This document shows positions 6,286-13,516 of a stretch of 13,606 bases of DNA, piece by piece. The DNA is taken from NCBI GenBank assembly GCA_035555675.1, contig DATMGH010000105.1, positions 1 to 13,606 on the forward strand. The letters are read 5' to 3'. Numbering within the stretch: position 1 is the stretch's first letter; each line of letters starts with the position of its first letter. The stretch is from Solirubrobacter sp035555675 (GTDB taxonomy: Bacteria > Actinomycetota > Thermoleophilia > Solirubrobacterales > Solirubrobacteraceae). The notes below the pieces were generated by a model that searched no databases, was not told where the DNA came from, and saw nothing but the letters and a program-made list of their open reading frames with translations. The translations under genes were made by a program, and so were the position numbers.

Positions 6286-7419
6286 ATGGACTTCGATCTC
6301 CCCGACGAGCACGAGCTGATCCGGCGCACGGTGCGCGACTTCGCCGAGGGCGAGGTCGCTCCGGTGGCGGAGGAGCTGGACCGCACGAAGGCCTTCCCGT
6401 ACGACCTGGTGCGGCAGCTCGGGGCGCTCGGGCTGATGGGGATCCCGTTCCCCGAGGAGTACGGCGGCGGGGGCGGGGACTCGCTGGCGTACGCGATCGC
6501 GGTCGAGGAGCTCACGCGCGTGGACTCGTCGGTGGCGATCACGCTGTGCGCGCACACGTCGCTGGGGACGCAGCCGATCTACCTGTTCGGGACCGAGGAG
6601 CAGAAGCGCGAGTGGCTGCCGCGGCTGACGTCCGGGGAGATCCTGGGCGCGTTCGGGCTGACCGAGCCGGAGGCCGGCTCGGACGCGGGCAACGTGCGCA
6701 CCCGCGCGTCGCTGGCCGGCGGCGAGTGGACGATCAACGGCGCCAAGCAGTTCATCACCAACGCCGGGACCGACATCTCCGGCGTGGTCTGCATCACGGC
6801 GCGCACGGGGGCGGACGAGATCTCGAACCTGATCGTCCCGAACGGGACGCCCGGGTACGTGCCGGGCGAGCCGTACCGCAAGATGGGCTGGAACGCGTCG
6901 GACACGCGGCCGCTGACGTTCGAGGACTGCGTGGTGCCGGAGGAGAACCTGCTCGGGCCGCGCGGCGCCGGCTTCAAGCAGTTCCTGCGGGTGCTGGACA
7001 TCGGGCGCATCGGCGTGGCCGCCATGGGCGTGGGCCTGGCGCAGGGCGCGCTCGACCAGGCGCTGGCGTACGCCAAGGAGCGGCAGGCGTTCGGCAGGCC
7101 GATCTCCAAGTTCCAGGCGATCCAGGGCAAGCTGGCCGACATGGCGACCGAGATCGAGGCGGCGCGGCTGCTCGTCTACAAGGCGGCGCGGCTCAAGGAC
7201 GCCGGGCGGGACTTCACGCTGACCGCGGCGCAGGCGAAGCTCAAGACGGGGCGGCTCGCGGTGCGCTGCGCCGAGGAGGCCGTGCAGATCCACGGCGGCT
7301 ACGGCTACATCGAGGAGTACCCGGTCTGCCGCATGTACCGGGACGCGAAGATCCTCACCATCGGCGAGGGCACCGACGAGGTGCAGCAGATGGTGATCGC
7401 CCGCGCGCTCGGGGCCTGA
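6286..7419 (+). CDS. Acyl-CoA dehydrogenase, first gene of a branched-chain acyl-CoA degradation operon
   Basis: 377 residues from ATG 6286. The enzyme introduces a trans-2,3 double bond into an acyl-CoA using FAD and passes electrons to ETF. Visible family signatures are FGLTEPEAGSDA (123-134), the substrate/FAD segment ERQAFGRPISKFQAIQ (265-280), QIHGGYGYIEEYPVCRMYRD (334-353) and IGEGTDEVQ (359-367). The expected catalytic base is E361 in GEGT, the position used by short- and medium-chain enzymes. Isovaleryl-CoA dehydrogenase uses a different Glu, in an LDLER segment; here the matching segment reads LDIGR (237-241), so that Glu is absent. Together with the carboxylase genes this resembles mycobacterial FadE19 next to accA1-accD1. 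The carboxylase start follows after four bases. A substrate such as a short branched acyl-CoA is inferred. Confidence 0.95.
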   Translation: MDFDLPDEHELIRRTVRDFAEGEVAPVAEELDRTKAFPYDLVRQLGALGLMGIPFPEEYGGGGGDSLAYAIAVEELTRVDSSVAITLCAHTSLGTQPIYLFGTEEQKREWLPRLTSGEILGAFGLTEPEAGSDAGNVRTRASLAGGEWTINGAKQFITNAGTDISGVVCITARTGADEISNLIVPNGTPGYVPGEPYRKMGWNASDTRPLTFEDCVVPEENLLGPRGAGFKQFLRVLDIGRIGVAAMGVGLAQGALDQALAYAKERQAFGRPISKFQAIQGKLADMATEIEAARLLVYKAARLKDAGRDFTLTAAQAKLKTGRLAVRCAEEAVQIHGGYGYIEEYPVCRMYRDAKILTIGEGTDEVQQMVIARALGA

Positions 7420-7423
7420 CGCC

Positions 7424-9253
7424 GTGTTCTCGTCGGTCCTCGTCGCCAACCGGGGCGAGATCGCGCGGCGCGTGATCCGGACGCTGCGGCGGCTCGGCGT
7501 GCGCTCGATCGCGATCTACACCGACGCCGACGCGGGCGCGCCGCACGTGCGCGAGGCCGACGAGGCGGTGCGCGTGTCCTCGTATCTGGCGATCGACGAG
7601 ATCGTGGCGATCGGGGCCGGCGCGCTGCACCCCGGGTACGGGTTCCTGTCGGAGAACCCGGCGCTGGCGCGGGCGTGCGCGGCGGCGGGCGTGACGTTCG
7701 TCGGGCCGTCGCCGGAAGCGATCGAGCTGATGGGCGACAAGGTGCGCGCGAAGGCGGCGGCGGCCGCCGCGGGCGTGCCGGTCGTGGCGTCCTTGAGCGT
7801 CGAGGAGGCGCGGGTCTCCGACGCGTATCCGCTGCTGGTCAAGGCCGCCGCGGGCGGCGGCGGCCGCGGGATGCGGGTGGTCGAGGACGCGTCGCAGCTC
7901 GACGATGCGCTGGCGGCGGCGGCGCGCGAGGCGGCGGCCGGCTTCGGCGACGACCGCGTGTTCATCGAGCGCTTCCTGCCGCGCGCGCGGCACATCGAGG
8001 TGCAGGTGATCGGCGACGCGTTCGGCGCGGTGGTCGCGCTCGGCGAGCGCGAGTGCACGCTGCAGCGGCGCCACCAGAAGGTGGTCGAGGAGTCGCCGTC
8101 GCCGGTCGTGACGCCGGCGGTGCGCGCGGCGCTGTGCGACGCCGCGGTGGCGCTGGCGTCGGCCGCCGGCTACGTGGGCGCGGGGACGGTCGAGTTCATC
8201 GCCGACGCCGACGACGTCTCGACGCACTTCTTCCTGGAGATGAACGCGCGGCTGCAGGTCGAGCACCCGGTGACCGAGCTGGTCACGGGGCTGGACCTGG
8301 TCGAGCTGCAGCTGCGGGTGGCGTGCGGCGAGCGGCTGGACGTGGACGTGGCGCTGCGCGGCCACGCGATCGAGGTGCGGGTCAACGCCGAGGACGCACG
8401 CTGGTTCCCGGCGGCCGGGGACGTCCTGCTGGCGTCCTACCCGCGCGGCGTGCGGGTGGACGCGGCGGTCGAGACCGGGTCGGTCGTCGGTACCGACTAC
8501 GACTCGATGATCGCCAAGCTGATCGCGTACGGGCCGTCGCGGGCCGAGGCCCTGGCGCGGCTCGACCGCGCGCTGGCGGACACCGCGATCCTCGGTCTGG
8601 AGACCAACACGGGCTACCTGCGGGCGCTGCTGGCGCGCGACGACGTCCGCGCGGGGGAGCTGGACACCGGGCTGCTGGGGCGGTTGGACGTTCCGGCGCC
8701 GGCGTTGAGCGACGAGGAGGTCGCGCGGGCCGCGGCGGCGATCGCGCTCTTCGTCGCCGGCGAGCGGGCGGGCGACGATCCGTTCGCGCGCCGCGACGGC
8801 TGGCGGCTCGGCGGCGTCGCCGCGCCGTCCTACTGGACGCTGTCGGTGGCGGGCGGCGAGCCGCTCGACGTCGTCCTGGCGCCGACCGAGGTCGCGCGCG
8901 TCGACGCCCACACGTTCCGGGTCGGGCGGCGCCGCTTCACCTGCGTCCGCTCCGGGCGCGAGGTCTGGCTCGGGCACGAGGGGTGGACCTGGCACGTGAC
9001 CGAGGCGACGGCCGAGGACGTCCATCACGCGCACGCCGACGGCGACCTGCGCGCGCCGATGCCGGGCTCGGTGCTGTTCGTCTCGCGGGCGGTCGGGGAC
9101 GCGGTCGCGGCGGGGGACCCCGTCGTCGTGCTCGAGTCGATGAAGATGGAGCTGGCGCTCACCGCGCCGGTGGACGGCACCGTGGCCGAGCTCTCGGTCG
9201 CGGTCGGGGACAAGGTCGCGCGCGACCAGATCGTGGCAAAGGTGGTCGCATGA
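7424..9253 (+). CDS. accA1: Acyl-CoA carboxylase biotin-containing (alpha) subunit, probably 3-methylcrotonyl-CoA carboxylase
   Basis: 609 residues from GTG 7424, four bases after the dehydrogenase stop. This subunit carboxylates its own biotin with ATP and bicarbonate and hands the CO2 to the beta subunit. Order of domains: biotin carboxylase N-terminal domain (VLVANRGEIARRV, 5-17), ATP-grasp with the Gly-rich loop GGGGRGM (144-150), QRRHQKVVEESPSP (214-227) and the catalytic EMNARLQVEHPVTE (272-285), carboxylase C-terminal domain, a middle linking region, and the biotinyl domain from about 541 with ESMKM, biotin on K574. The length is somewhat below the 650-670 usual for this class, mainly through a short middle region. 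Its stop overlaps the beta-subunit start as ATGA. Equivalent names are mccA and liuD. Assignment to methylcrotonyl-CoA rests on the beta subunit next to it. Confidence 0.93.
   Translation: MFSSVLVANRGEIARRVIRTLRRLGVRSIAIYTDADAGAPHVREADEAVRVSSYLAIDEIVAIGAGALHPGYGFLSENPALARACAAAGVTFVGPSPEAIELMGDKVRAKAAAAAAGVPVVASLSVEEARVSDAYPLLVKAAAGGGGRGMRVVEDASQLDDALAAAAREAAAGFGDDRVFIERFLPRARHIEVQVIGDAFGAVVALGERECTLQRRHQKVVEESPSPVVTPAVRAALCDAAVALASAAGYVGAGTVEFIADADDVSTHFFLEMNARLQVEHPVTELVTGLDLVELQLRVACGERLDVDVALRGHAIEVRVNAEDARWFPAAGDVLLASYPRGVRVDAAVETGSVVGTDYDSMIAKLIAYGPSRAEALARLDRALADTAILGLETNTGYLRALLARDDVRAGELDTGLLGRLDVPAPALSDEEVARAAAAIALFVAGERAGDDPFARRDGWRLGGVAAPSYWTLSVAGGEPLDVVLAPTEVARVDAHTFRVGRRRFTCVRSGREVWLGHEGWTWHVTEATAEDVHHAHADGDLRAPMPGSVLFVSRAVGDAVAAGDPVVVLESMKMELALTAPVDGTVAELSVAVGDKVARDQIVAKVVA
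9238..9245 (+). promoter_or_regulatory. Ribosome binding site AAAGGTGG for the carboxylase beta subunit
   Basis: AAAGGTGG lies inside the end of the alpha-subunit gene, four bases before ATG 9250. The two genes also share ATGA. This points to translational coupling, which would help keep the two subunits balanced. Confidence 0.5.
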
Positions 9254-10752
9254 CCCACGAGGACCTGGCGGCGGACCTGCGCGAGCAGCTCGCGCGCGTG
9301 CGGATGGGCGGCGGCGAGAAGGCCCGCGCGCGCCACACGAGCCGCGGCAAGCTGCTCCCGCGCGAGCGCGTCGACCGGCTGCTGGACAAGGGGGCGCCGT
9401 TCCTGGAGCTCTCGGCGCTGGCGGCGCACGGGATGTACGACGGCGACGCGCCGGGCGCGGGGATCGTCACCGGCGTCGGCCGCGTGTCCGGCCGCGAGTG
9501 CGTGATCGTGGCCAACGACGCGACCGTCAAGGGCGGCACCTACTACCCGATGACGGTCAAGAAGCACCTGCGGGCGCAGGAGGTCGCGCTCCAGAACCGG
9601 CTGCCGTGCCTCTACCTGGTCGACAGCGGCGGCGCGTTCCTGCCGCTGCAGGACGAGGTCTTCCCGGACCGCGAGCACTTCGGCCGCATCTTCTTCAACC
9701 AGGCGACGATGTCCGCGCGCGGCATCCCGCAGATCGCGTCGGTCATGGGCTCCTGCACGGCCGGCGGCGCGTACGTGCCCGCGATGAGCGACGAGTGCGT
9801 GATCGTGCGCGAGCAGGGCACGATCTTCCTCGGCGGCCCGCCGCTGGTGAAGGCGGCGACGGGGGAGGAGGTGACCGCCGAGGATCTGGGCGGCGGCGAC
9901 CTCCATTCGCGGACGTCCGGTGTCACCGACCACCTGGCCGACGACGACGCGCACGCGCTGGCGATCGTCCGCTCGATCGTGGCCACGCTGCCGCGCTCGC
10001 AGCCGGTGTGGGAGCGGGCGGCGGTCGAGCCGCCGCGGTTCGACGCGGCGTCGATCTTCGACGTCGTCCCGGTCGACGTGCGCAAGCCGTACGACCCGCA
10101 CGCGCTGATCGAGCGGCTCGTCGACGGCTCCGAGCTCCACGAGTTCAAGGAGCTGTACGGGACGACGCTGGTGTGCGGCTTCGCGCGCCTGCACGGGCAC
10201 CCGGTCGGGATCCTGGCCAACAACGGGATCCTGTTCAGCGAGTCCGCGCTCAAGGGCGCGCACTTCATCGAGCTCTGCGACCGGCGCGGGATCCCGCTCG
10301 TGTTCCTGCAGAACATCAGCGGGTTCATGGTCGGGCGCGAGTACGAGGCGGGCGGGATCGCCAAGCACGGGGCGAAGCTGGTCACCGCCGTGTCCTGCGC
10401 GCGGGTGCCGAAGCTGACCGTGATCGTGGGCGGGTCCTTCGGCGCCGGCAACTACGGGATGTGCGGCCGCGCGTACGCGCCGCGCTTTCTGTTCATGTGG
10501 CCGAACGCGCGGATCTCGGTCATGGGCGGCGTGCAGGCGGCGACGGTCATGGAGACGGTCGGGCAGCCGGAGGTCGGCGCCTCGCTGCGCGACCAGTACG
10601 AGCGCCAGGGGCATCCGTACTACGCCACCGCCCGGCTCTGGGACGACGGCGTGATCGACCCGCGCGACACGCGCGACGTGCTCGGGCTGGCGCTCAGCGC
10701 GTGCGCGGGCGCGCCGCTGGCGGACGTCGGCTACGGCGTCTTCCGCATGTAG
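9250..10752 (+). CDS. accD1: 3-methylcrotonyl-CoA carboxylase beta subunit (carboxyltransferase)
   Basis: 500 residues; it transfers CO2 from biotin to the acyl-CoA. The sequence has the characteristic methylcrotonyl-type run: GGTYYPMTVKKHLRAQEVAL (95-114), LVDSGGAFLPLQDEVFPDRE (123-142), IFFNQATMSARGIPQIASVM (147-166), GSCTAGGAYVPAMSDE (167-182) and TIFLGGPPLVKAATGEEV (191-208). The C-terminal half shows ANNGILFSESALKGAHFIEL (323-342), FLQNISGFMVG (352-362), GGSFGAGNYGMCGRAY (394-409) and WPNARISVMGG (417-427). It ends in YATARLWDDGVIDPRDTRDV (458-477) and GVFRM. The region between the MGG helix and the YATARLWDDG motif is short compared with the usual ~535-residue bacterial enzymes. Equivalent names are mccB and liuB. 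Geranyl-CoA carboxylase is a related alternative that cannot be excluded by eye. The 3' end overlaps the opposing isochorismatase-family gene by 22 bases. Confidence 0.95.
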   Translation: MTHEDLAADLREQLARVRMGGGEKARARHTSRGKLLPRERVDRLLDKGAPFLELSALAAHGMYDGDAPGAGIVTGVGRVSGRECVIVANDATVKGGTYYPMTVKKHLRAQEVALQNRLPCLYLVDSGGAFLPLQDEVFPDREHFGRIFFNQATMSARGIPQIASVMGSCTAGGAYVPAMSDECVIVREQGTIFLGGPPLVKAATGEEVTAEDLGGGDLHSRTSGVTDHLADDDAHALAIVRSIVATLPRSQPVWERAAVEPPRFDAASIFDVVPVDVRKPYDPHALIERLVDGSELHEFKELYGTTLVCGFARLHGHPVGILANNGILFSESALKGAHFIELCDRRGIPLVFLQNISGFMVGREYEAGGIAKHGAKLVTAVSCARVPKLTVIVGGSFGAGNYGMCGRAYAPRFLFMWPNARISVMGGVQAATVMETVGQPEVGASLRDQYERQGHPYYATARLWDDGVIDPRDTRDVLGLALSACAGAPLADVGYGVFRM

Positions 10753-11291
10753 CCGCGGAGCGCGGCGCCGACCGGCGTCAGCGCCGCGTGCATGTTGCGC
10801 TCCATCATCTCCAGCGCGGCGCGCGCGAGGCCGGCGTCGATGTGCGCGACCGCGTCCGGCGGCACGACGACCTCGTAGCCGCGCACGTAGGCGTCGAGCG
10901 CGGAGTAGAGGATGCACTGCTCGGTCACCTGGCCAGTCAGCACGAGCCGCTGGACGCCCTCGACGCGCAGCAGGTGGTCGACCGCGGTCTGGTAGAAGAT
11001 CGAGTGCCGGCCCTTGGGGATGAACGGGACGGGGAAGTCCGGCGCGATCGGGCGCACGAGCTCGGGGTGCGCGCCGGCCAGCGCGCGGTCGACGAGCTGC
11101 TCGCGCCCGGTGTCCCACGCGTCGTGGTTGTCGTTGACGTAGACGAGCAGGACGTCCTCGCGCCGCCGCGCCTCGTCGCGCGCCGCCGCGATGTGCGGCA
11201 GGCACGCGCGCACCGACGCCGCCAGCGGATCGGCGTCCGCGTGCTCGTACGTGTTCAGCATGTCGATCACGACCAGGGCGGTGTCCGGCAT
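10731..11291 (-). CDS. Isochorismatase-family cysteine hydrolase
   Basis: 186 residues from ATG 11291. The family triad is visible: D10 in VVIDMLN, K93 in FIPKGRHSIF and C126 in TGQVTEQCILYSALDAY, with the typical turn (V122-T123) before the cysteine. Such enzymes are cytosolic amidases or ether hydrolases (nicotinamidase, carbamoylsarcosine amidase and isochorismatase relatives). Nothing visible fixes the substrate; the HxH-type metal site of nicotinamidases is not apparent (NDNHDAWD at 53-60), so a nicotinamidase call is not supported. The gene starts 12 bases after the stop of the AbiEi/DUF559-type gene on the same strand, so cotranscription is likely. Its 3' end runs into the carboxylase beta gene. 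Confidence 0.88.
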   Translation of the reverse strand: MPDTALVVIDMLNTYEHADADPLAASVRACLPHIAAARDEARRREDVLLVYVNDNHDAWDTGREQLVDRALAGAHPELVRPIAPDFPVPFIPKGRHSIFYQTAVDHLLRVEGVQRLVLTGQVTEQCILYSALDAYVRGYEVVVPPDAVAHIDAGLARAALEMMERNMHAALTPVGAALRGYMRKTP

Positions 11292-11303
11292 CGCGAGGGG
11301 AAC

Positions 11304-12230
11304 CTACCCCGCGGCGTGGGCACCTGCGCCTCCGGCGGGTCCGCCCGTCGCGGCCGCGAGCGCGGCGCGGACGCGCGCGACCACGCGGTCCGGGCGCGTC
11401 GTGATCTCGCGCCACGTGGTGCGCAGCACGGTGAAGCCGCTCGCCTCCAGCACGGCCTGGCGTGCTCCGTCGTCGGCTCGGGCGAGCAGGTGCTCGTGGA
11501 ACCGGCGGCTGTCGGCCTCGAGGATGACGCGCGGCGCGGACCACCGGAAGTCCGGCACGTACACGCCCTCGCGGCAATTGACGTCCGGGCGCGGCAGCCC
11601 GCCGTTCAGCAGCACGGCGAGCACGATGTCCTCGTACTCGTTGCGCGTCGGGGCGGCCGTCGCCAGCACCGCGCGCAGCCGTTTGGCTCCGCGGTGGCGG
11701 CTCGTGACGAGCTCGGCCGGCGTGATCCGGCGCTGGTTGAGCGCCTCGTTGACCGCGCGGCGCAGCTGCTTCGGCGGCAGCGTGGGGGCGTTGTCCATCA
11801 ACGTGCGTGCGGGCGGCGTGACCGGGATGCCCTTGAGGAAGCGGCGTTCGACGTTGTTCGTGCGATGGGTGTGGACGTGCGGCAGCCGCCGCGGCGTGGC
11901 CGCGGTGACCTCGATCATGCGGCCGTCCCACCGGACCCAGCCGTACAGGGCCGCCGCGGCGTAGTGCGAGAGCACCGCGCCCGGCCCGCACGCCTTGACC
12001 GCGGCGAGGAAACAGCCTTCCAGGGGCGGGTTGGGCACGACCGAGTAGACGCCACGATGAAACGGGTAGAGCCGCCCGGCGCCGACGCGCCCCGCGATCG
12101 CCCGGTCGGACAGCCCACAGGCCCGCAGGTCGGCGACGTCCACGATCGTCCATTGCCGTGCGGCCCGCTGCGCCACGCGAGCGTTGACTTGTTTACCTGA
12201 ACCGTGGGTAACTCGACGCTCGCGTGGCAT
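11304..12230 (-). CDS. AbiEi-antitoxin-type winged helix plus DUF559 (Vsr-like PD-(D/E)XK) protein
   Basis: 308 residues from ATG 12230; a GTG at 12176 and a TTG at 12266 are alternative starts, and none has a clear ribosome binding site. The N-terminal third (about 20-65) has the AbiEi-type winged-helix pattern of this family: LRACGLSDRAIAGRVGAGRL (35-54) followed by YPFHRGVYSVV. A middle region has HYAAAALYGW and IPVTPPARTLMD (135-146). The C-terminal part is DUF559-like: E198 in RNEYE, PDFRW (226-230), ILEADSRRFHEH (236-247) and GFTVLRTTWREI (265-276). The PD plus E-x-D pattern is the degenerate nuclease core seen in DUF559. Such proteins are very abundant in high-GC actinobacteria, often many per genome; a link to an AbiE toxin-antitoxin pair is by domain name only. 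No AbiEii nucleotidyltransferase is adjacent. Function unknown. Confidence 0.85.
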   Translation of the reverse strand: MPRERRVTHGSGKQVNARVAQRAARQWTIVDVADLRACGLSDRAIAGRVGAGRLYPFHRGVYSVVPNPPLEGCFLAAVKACGPGAVLSHYAAAALYGWVRWDGRMIEVTAATPRRLPHVHTHRTNNVERRFLKGIPVTPPARTLMDNAPTLPPKQLRRAVNEALNQRRITPAELVTSRHRGAKRLRAVLATAAPTRNEYEDIVLAVLLNGGLPRPDVNCREGVYVPDFRWSAPRVILEADSRRFHEHLLARADDGARQAVLEASGFTVLRTTWREITTRPDRVVARVRAALAAATGGPAGGAGAHAAG

Positions 12231-12276
12231 GGCCGCAGCATCGCCCAGGGCGCTGAGGCGGAACAAGACGCGTTTG

Positions 12277-13176
12277 TTACAGGTCTGCGGAGTCTTCGTG
12301 CGGATTCTGTGCCACGGTCAGGAGCGTCTTGCCGACCGTCGCGCGGGCCTCGATCGCGGCGTGCGCGTCCGCGGCGCGATCGAGCGGGAAGCGCTGGCCG
12401 ATCAGCGGCCGCAGGCCGGCCGAGAGAGCGCGTACGGCGTAGCCGCGCACTTTCGCGGGGTCGCGTTCCGGCTCGACGAGCGTGACGCCGCGCGCCGCGG
12501 CGGCCTCCGCGGAGATGCCCGCCCACTCGCCGCTCGCCAGCCCGTAGGAGAGCATCCGCCCGCCGGGGACGATGCGCGCGAACGCCGCCCGCGCGAGCGG
12601 CCCGCCGACGCCGTCGAAGACGACGTCGTACGCGCGGCCGGGCCCGACCGCGTCGTCGTAGAGCGCCGCCTCCGCGCCGAAGGAGCGGACCACGTCGAGC
12701 TTCGCGGCACTGCCGACCGCGCCGACCGCGGCCGGCACGAGCTGCAGCAGCAGCGTCCCGACGCCGCCCGCCGCCGCGAGCACCAGCACGCGCTCGCCGG
12801 GCGCGACCGCGACGGCGTCGGTCAGCATCAGCGCCGTGCGACCGTCGGCGAGCAGCGCGACCGCGTCGTCGAGCGCGACGCCGTCCGGCACCTCGATCGG
12901 CACGGCCGCGTCGACCGCGACCCGCTCCGCGTAGCCGCCGCCCGCCCCGCCCAGCGACGCGATCACCCGCCGCCCACCGGCGTAGCCGCCGACGCCGTTG
13001 CCGGGAATCGCCGGCAAGGTCACCGGGAACGGCCCGCGCCCGGCGCGCACCTGGGTCTCGACGAACGTGATGTTCGCGTAGGCGACGTCGATCACCACGT
13101 CCCCGTGCGGCTCCGGCGCCGAGCCCGGCACCAGCACCGACGGCGGGCCGAACTCACGCAGCCAGACCGCGCGCAC
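12277..13176 (-). CDS. Quinone oxidoreductase-type zinc-independent MDR dehydrogenase
   Basis: 299 residues from GTG 13176, which overlaps the upstream gene by 23 bases. It has the MDR layout with an N-terminal GroES-like domain and a Rossmann domain with the NADP(H)-binding AAAGGVG (134-140), and lacks the zinc cysteines (NITFVETQVRAGRGPFP at 35-51 replaces the C-x2-D region), so it belongs near the QOR/zeta-crystallin group, which reduces quinones or enones with NADPH. The segment GNGVGGYAGGRRVIA (59-73) is shorter by roughly a dozen residues than the usual G-x-E-x-x-G-x-V loop, giving a compact protein. It ends with VGKTLLTV, the usual GK(T/V)-type tail. It is read after the luciferase-domain gene and before the AbiEi/DUF559 gene (46 bases). 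The substrate is unknown. Confidence 0.9.
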   Translation of the reverse strand: MRAVWLREFGPPSVLVPGSAPEPHGDVVIDVAYANITFVETQVRAGRGPFPVTLPAIPGNGVGGYAGGRRVIASLGGAGGGYAERVAVDAAVPIEVPDGVALDDAVALLADGRTALMLTDAVAVAPGERVLVLAAAGGVGTLLLQLVPAAVGAVGSAAKLDVVRSFGAEAALYDDAVGPGRAYDVVFDGVGGPLARAAFARIVPGGRMLSYGLASGEWAGISAEAAAARGVTLVEPERDPAKVRGYAVRALSAGLRPLIGQRFPLDRAADAHAAIEARATVGKTLLTVAQNPHEDSADL

Positions 13177-13480
13177 CGCGAGCCCGCTCGTAGTTGAGGC
13201 GCAGCAGCGCGATCACGTCCGCCACGTCCTCGGGCCCCGCGATCGCCCGCGCGCCCCAGCCCTTCCTGCCCGGGAACACGGGGTGATAGTCGATCCGCCC
13301 GGCGTCGAACAGCTCCTGCCAGACGGCCTTCGGGAAGCCGATGTGGGCGACCCGGTCACCGTGCAGATGCCCGATCTCGCGCCCGCCGACCTTCAAGGAC
13401 AGCTCCCCGCGGCTGCCGGGCGCCGCGGTCACGCCCTCCCACGCGGTCACCTCGGCGATGATGGTCTCACTCGCGGTCAT
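13154..13480 (-). CDS. Luciferase-domain (DUF5519-like) small protein
   Basis: 108 residues from ATG 13480. The core GREIGHLHGDRVAHIGFPKA (33-52) followed by HPVFPGRKGWGARAI (66-80) and EDVADVIALLRLNYERA (84-100) matches what I recall of the DUF5519/luciferase-domain family, which despite its name has no demonstrated bioluminescence in bacteria. It is cytosolic by composition, with no signal peptide or membrane segment. The 3' end overlaps the dehydrogenase start by 23 bases, suggesting translational coupling. The start codon follows a strong hairpin by only two bases. Family assignment is moderately sure; function is unknown. Confidence 0.75.
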   Translation of the reverse strand: MTASETIIAEVTAWEGVTAAPGSRGELSLKVGGREIGHLHGDRVAHIGFPKAVWQELFDAGRIDYHPVFPGRKGWGARAIAGPEDVADVIALLRLNYERARGARGLAA

Positions 13481-13482
13481 GC

Positions 13483-13516
13483 TGGGAAGCGTGCGCCGGA
13501 CGGCGCCCGCTTCCCA
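13483..13516. terminator. Strong hairpin between the Gfo/Idh tail and the luciferase-domain gene
   Basis: The arms TGGGAAGCG (13483-13491) and CGCTTCCCA (13508-13516) pair perfectly over nine bases. After one T/C mismatch a second stem GCGCC (13493-13497) and GGCGC (13502-13506) closes a four-base GGAC loop. On the minus strand it lies 13 bases after the stop of the preceding gene, as an intrinsic terminator would, but no T-run follows: the next bases are GC and then the ATG of the luciferase-domain gene. It could be a terminator that needs no U-tract, or a leader structure acting on translation. Confidence 0.6.

Noticed and set aside
6252..6287. TetR start at ATG 6287
   Set aside because: It would place the TetR start codon over the dehydrogenase start codon and put the likely operator and -10 boxes inside the coding sequence. 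GTG 6251 gives a normal-length protein. It is kept as an alternative.
5101..7449. Open reading frame of about 782 codons on the minus strand antisense to the acyl-CoA dehydrogenase
   Set aside because: It crosses the divergent promoter and the TetR gene out of frame; no domain is visible.
9025..12153. Open reading frame of about 1042 codons on the minus strand across the carboxylase beta, isochorismatase-family and DUF559 genes
   Set aside because: Three genes with full motif sets occupy the region in other frames; the long frame has no recognisable domain.
11304..12230. Complete AbiE toxin-antitoxin system
   Set aside because: Only the AbiEi-like part is present; neither neighbour is an AbiEii-type nucleotidyltransferase.
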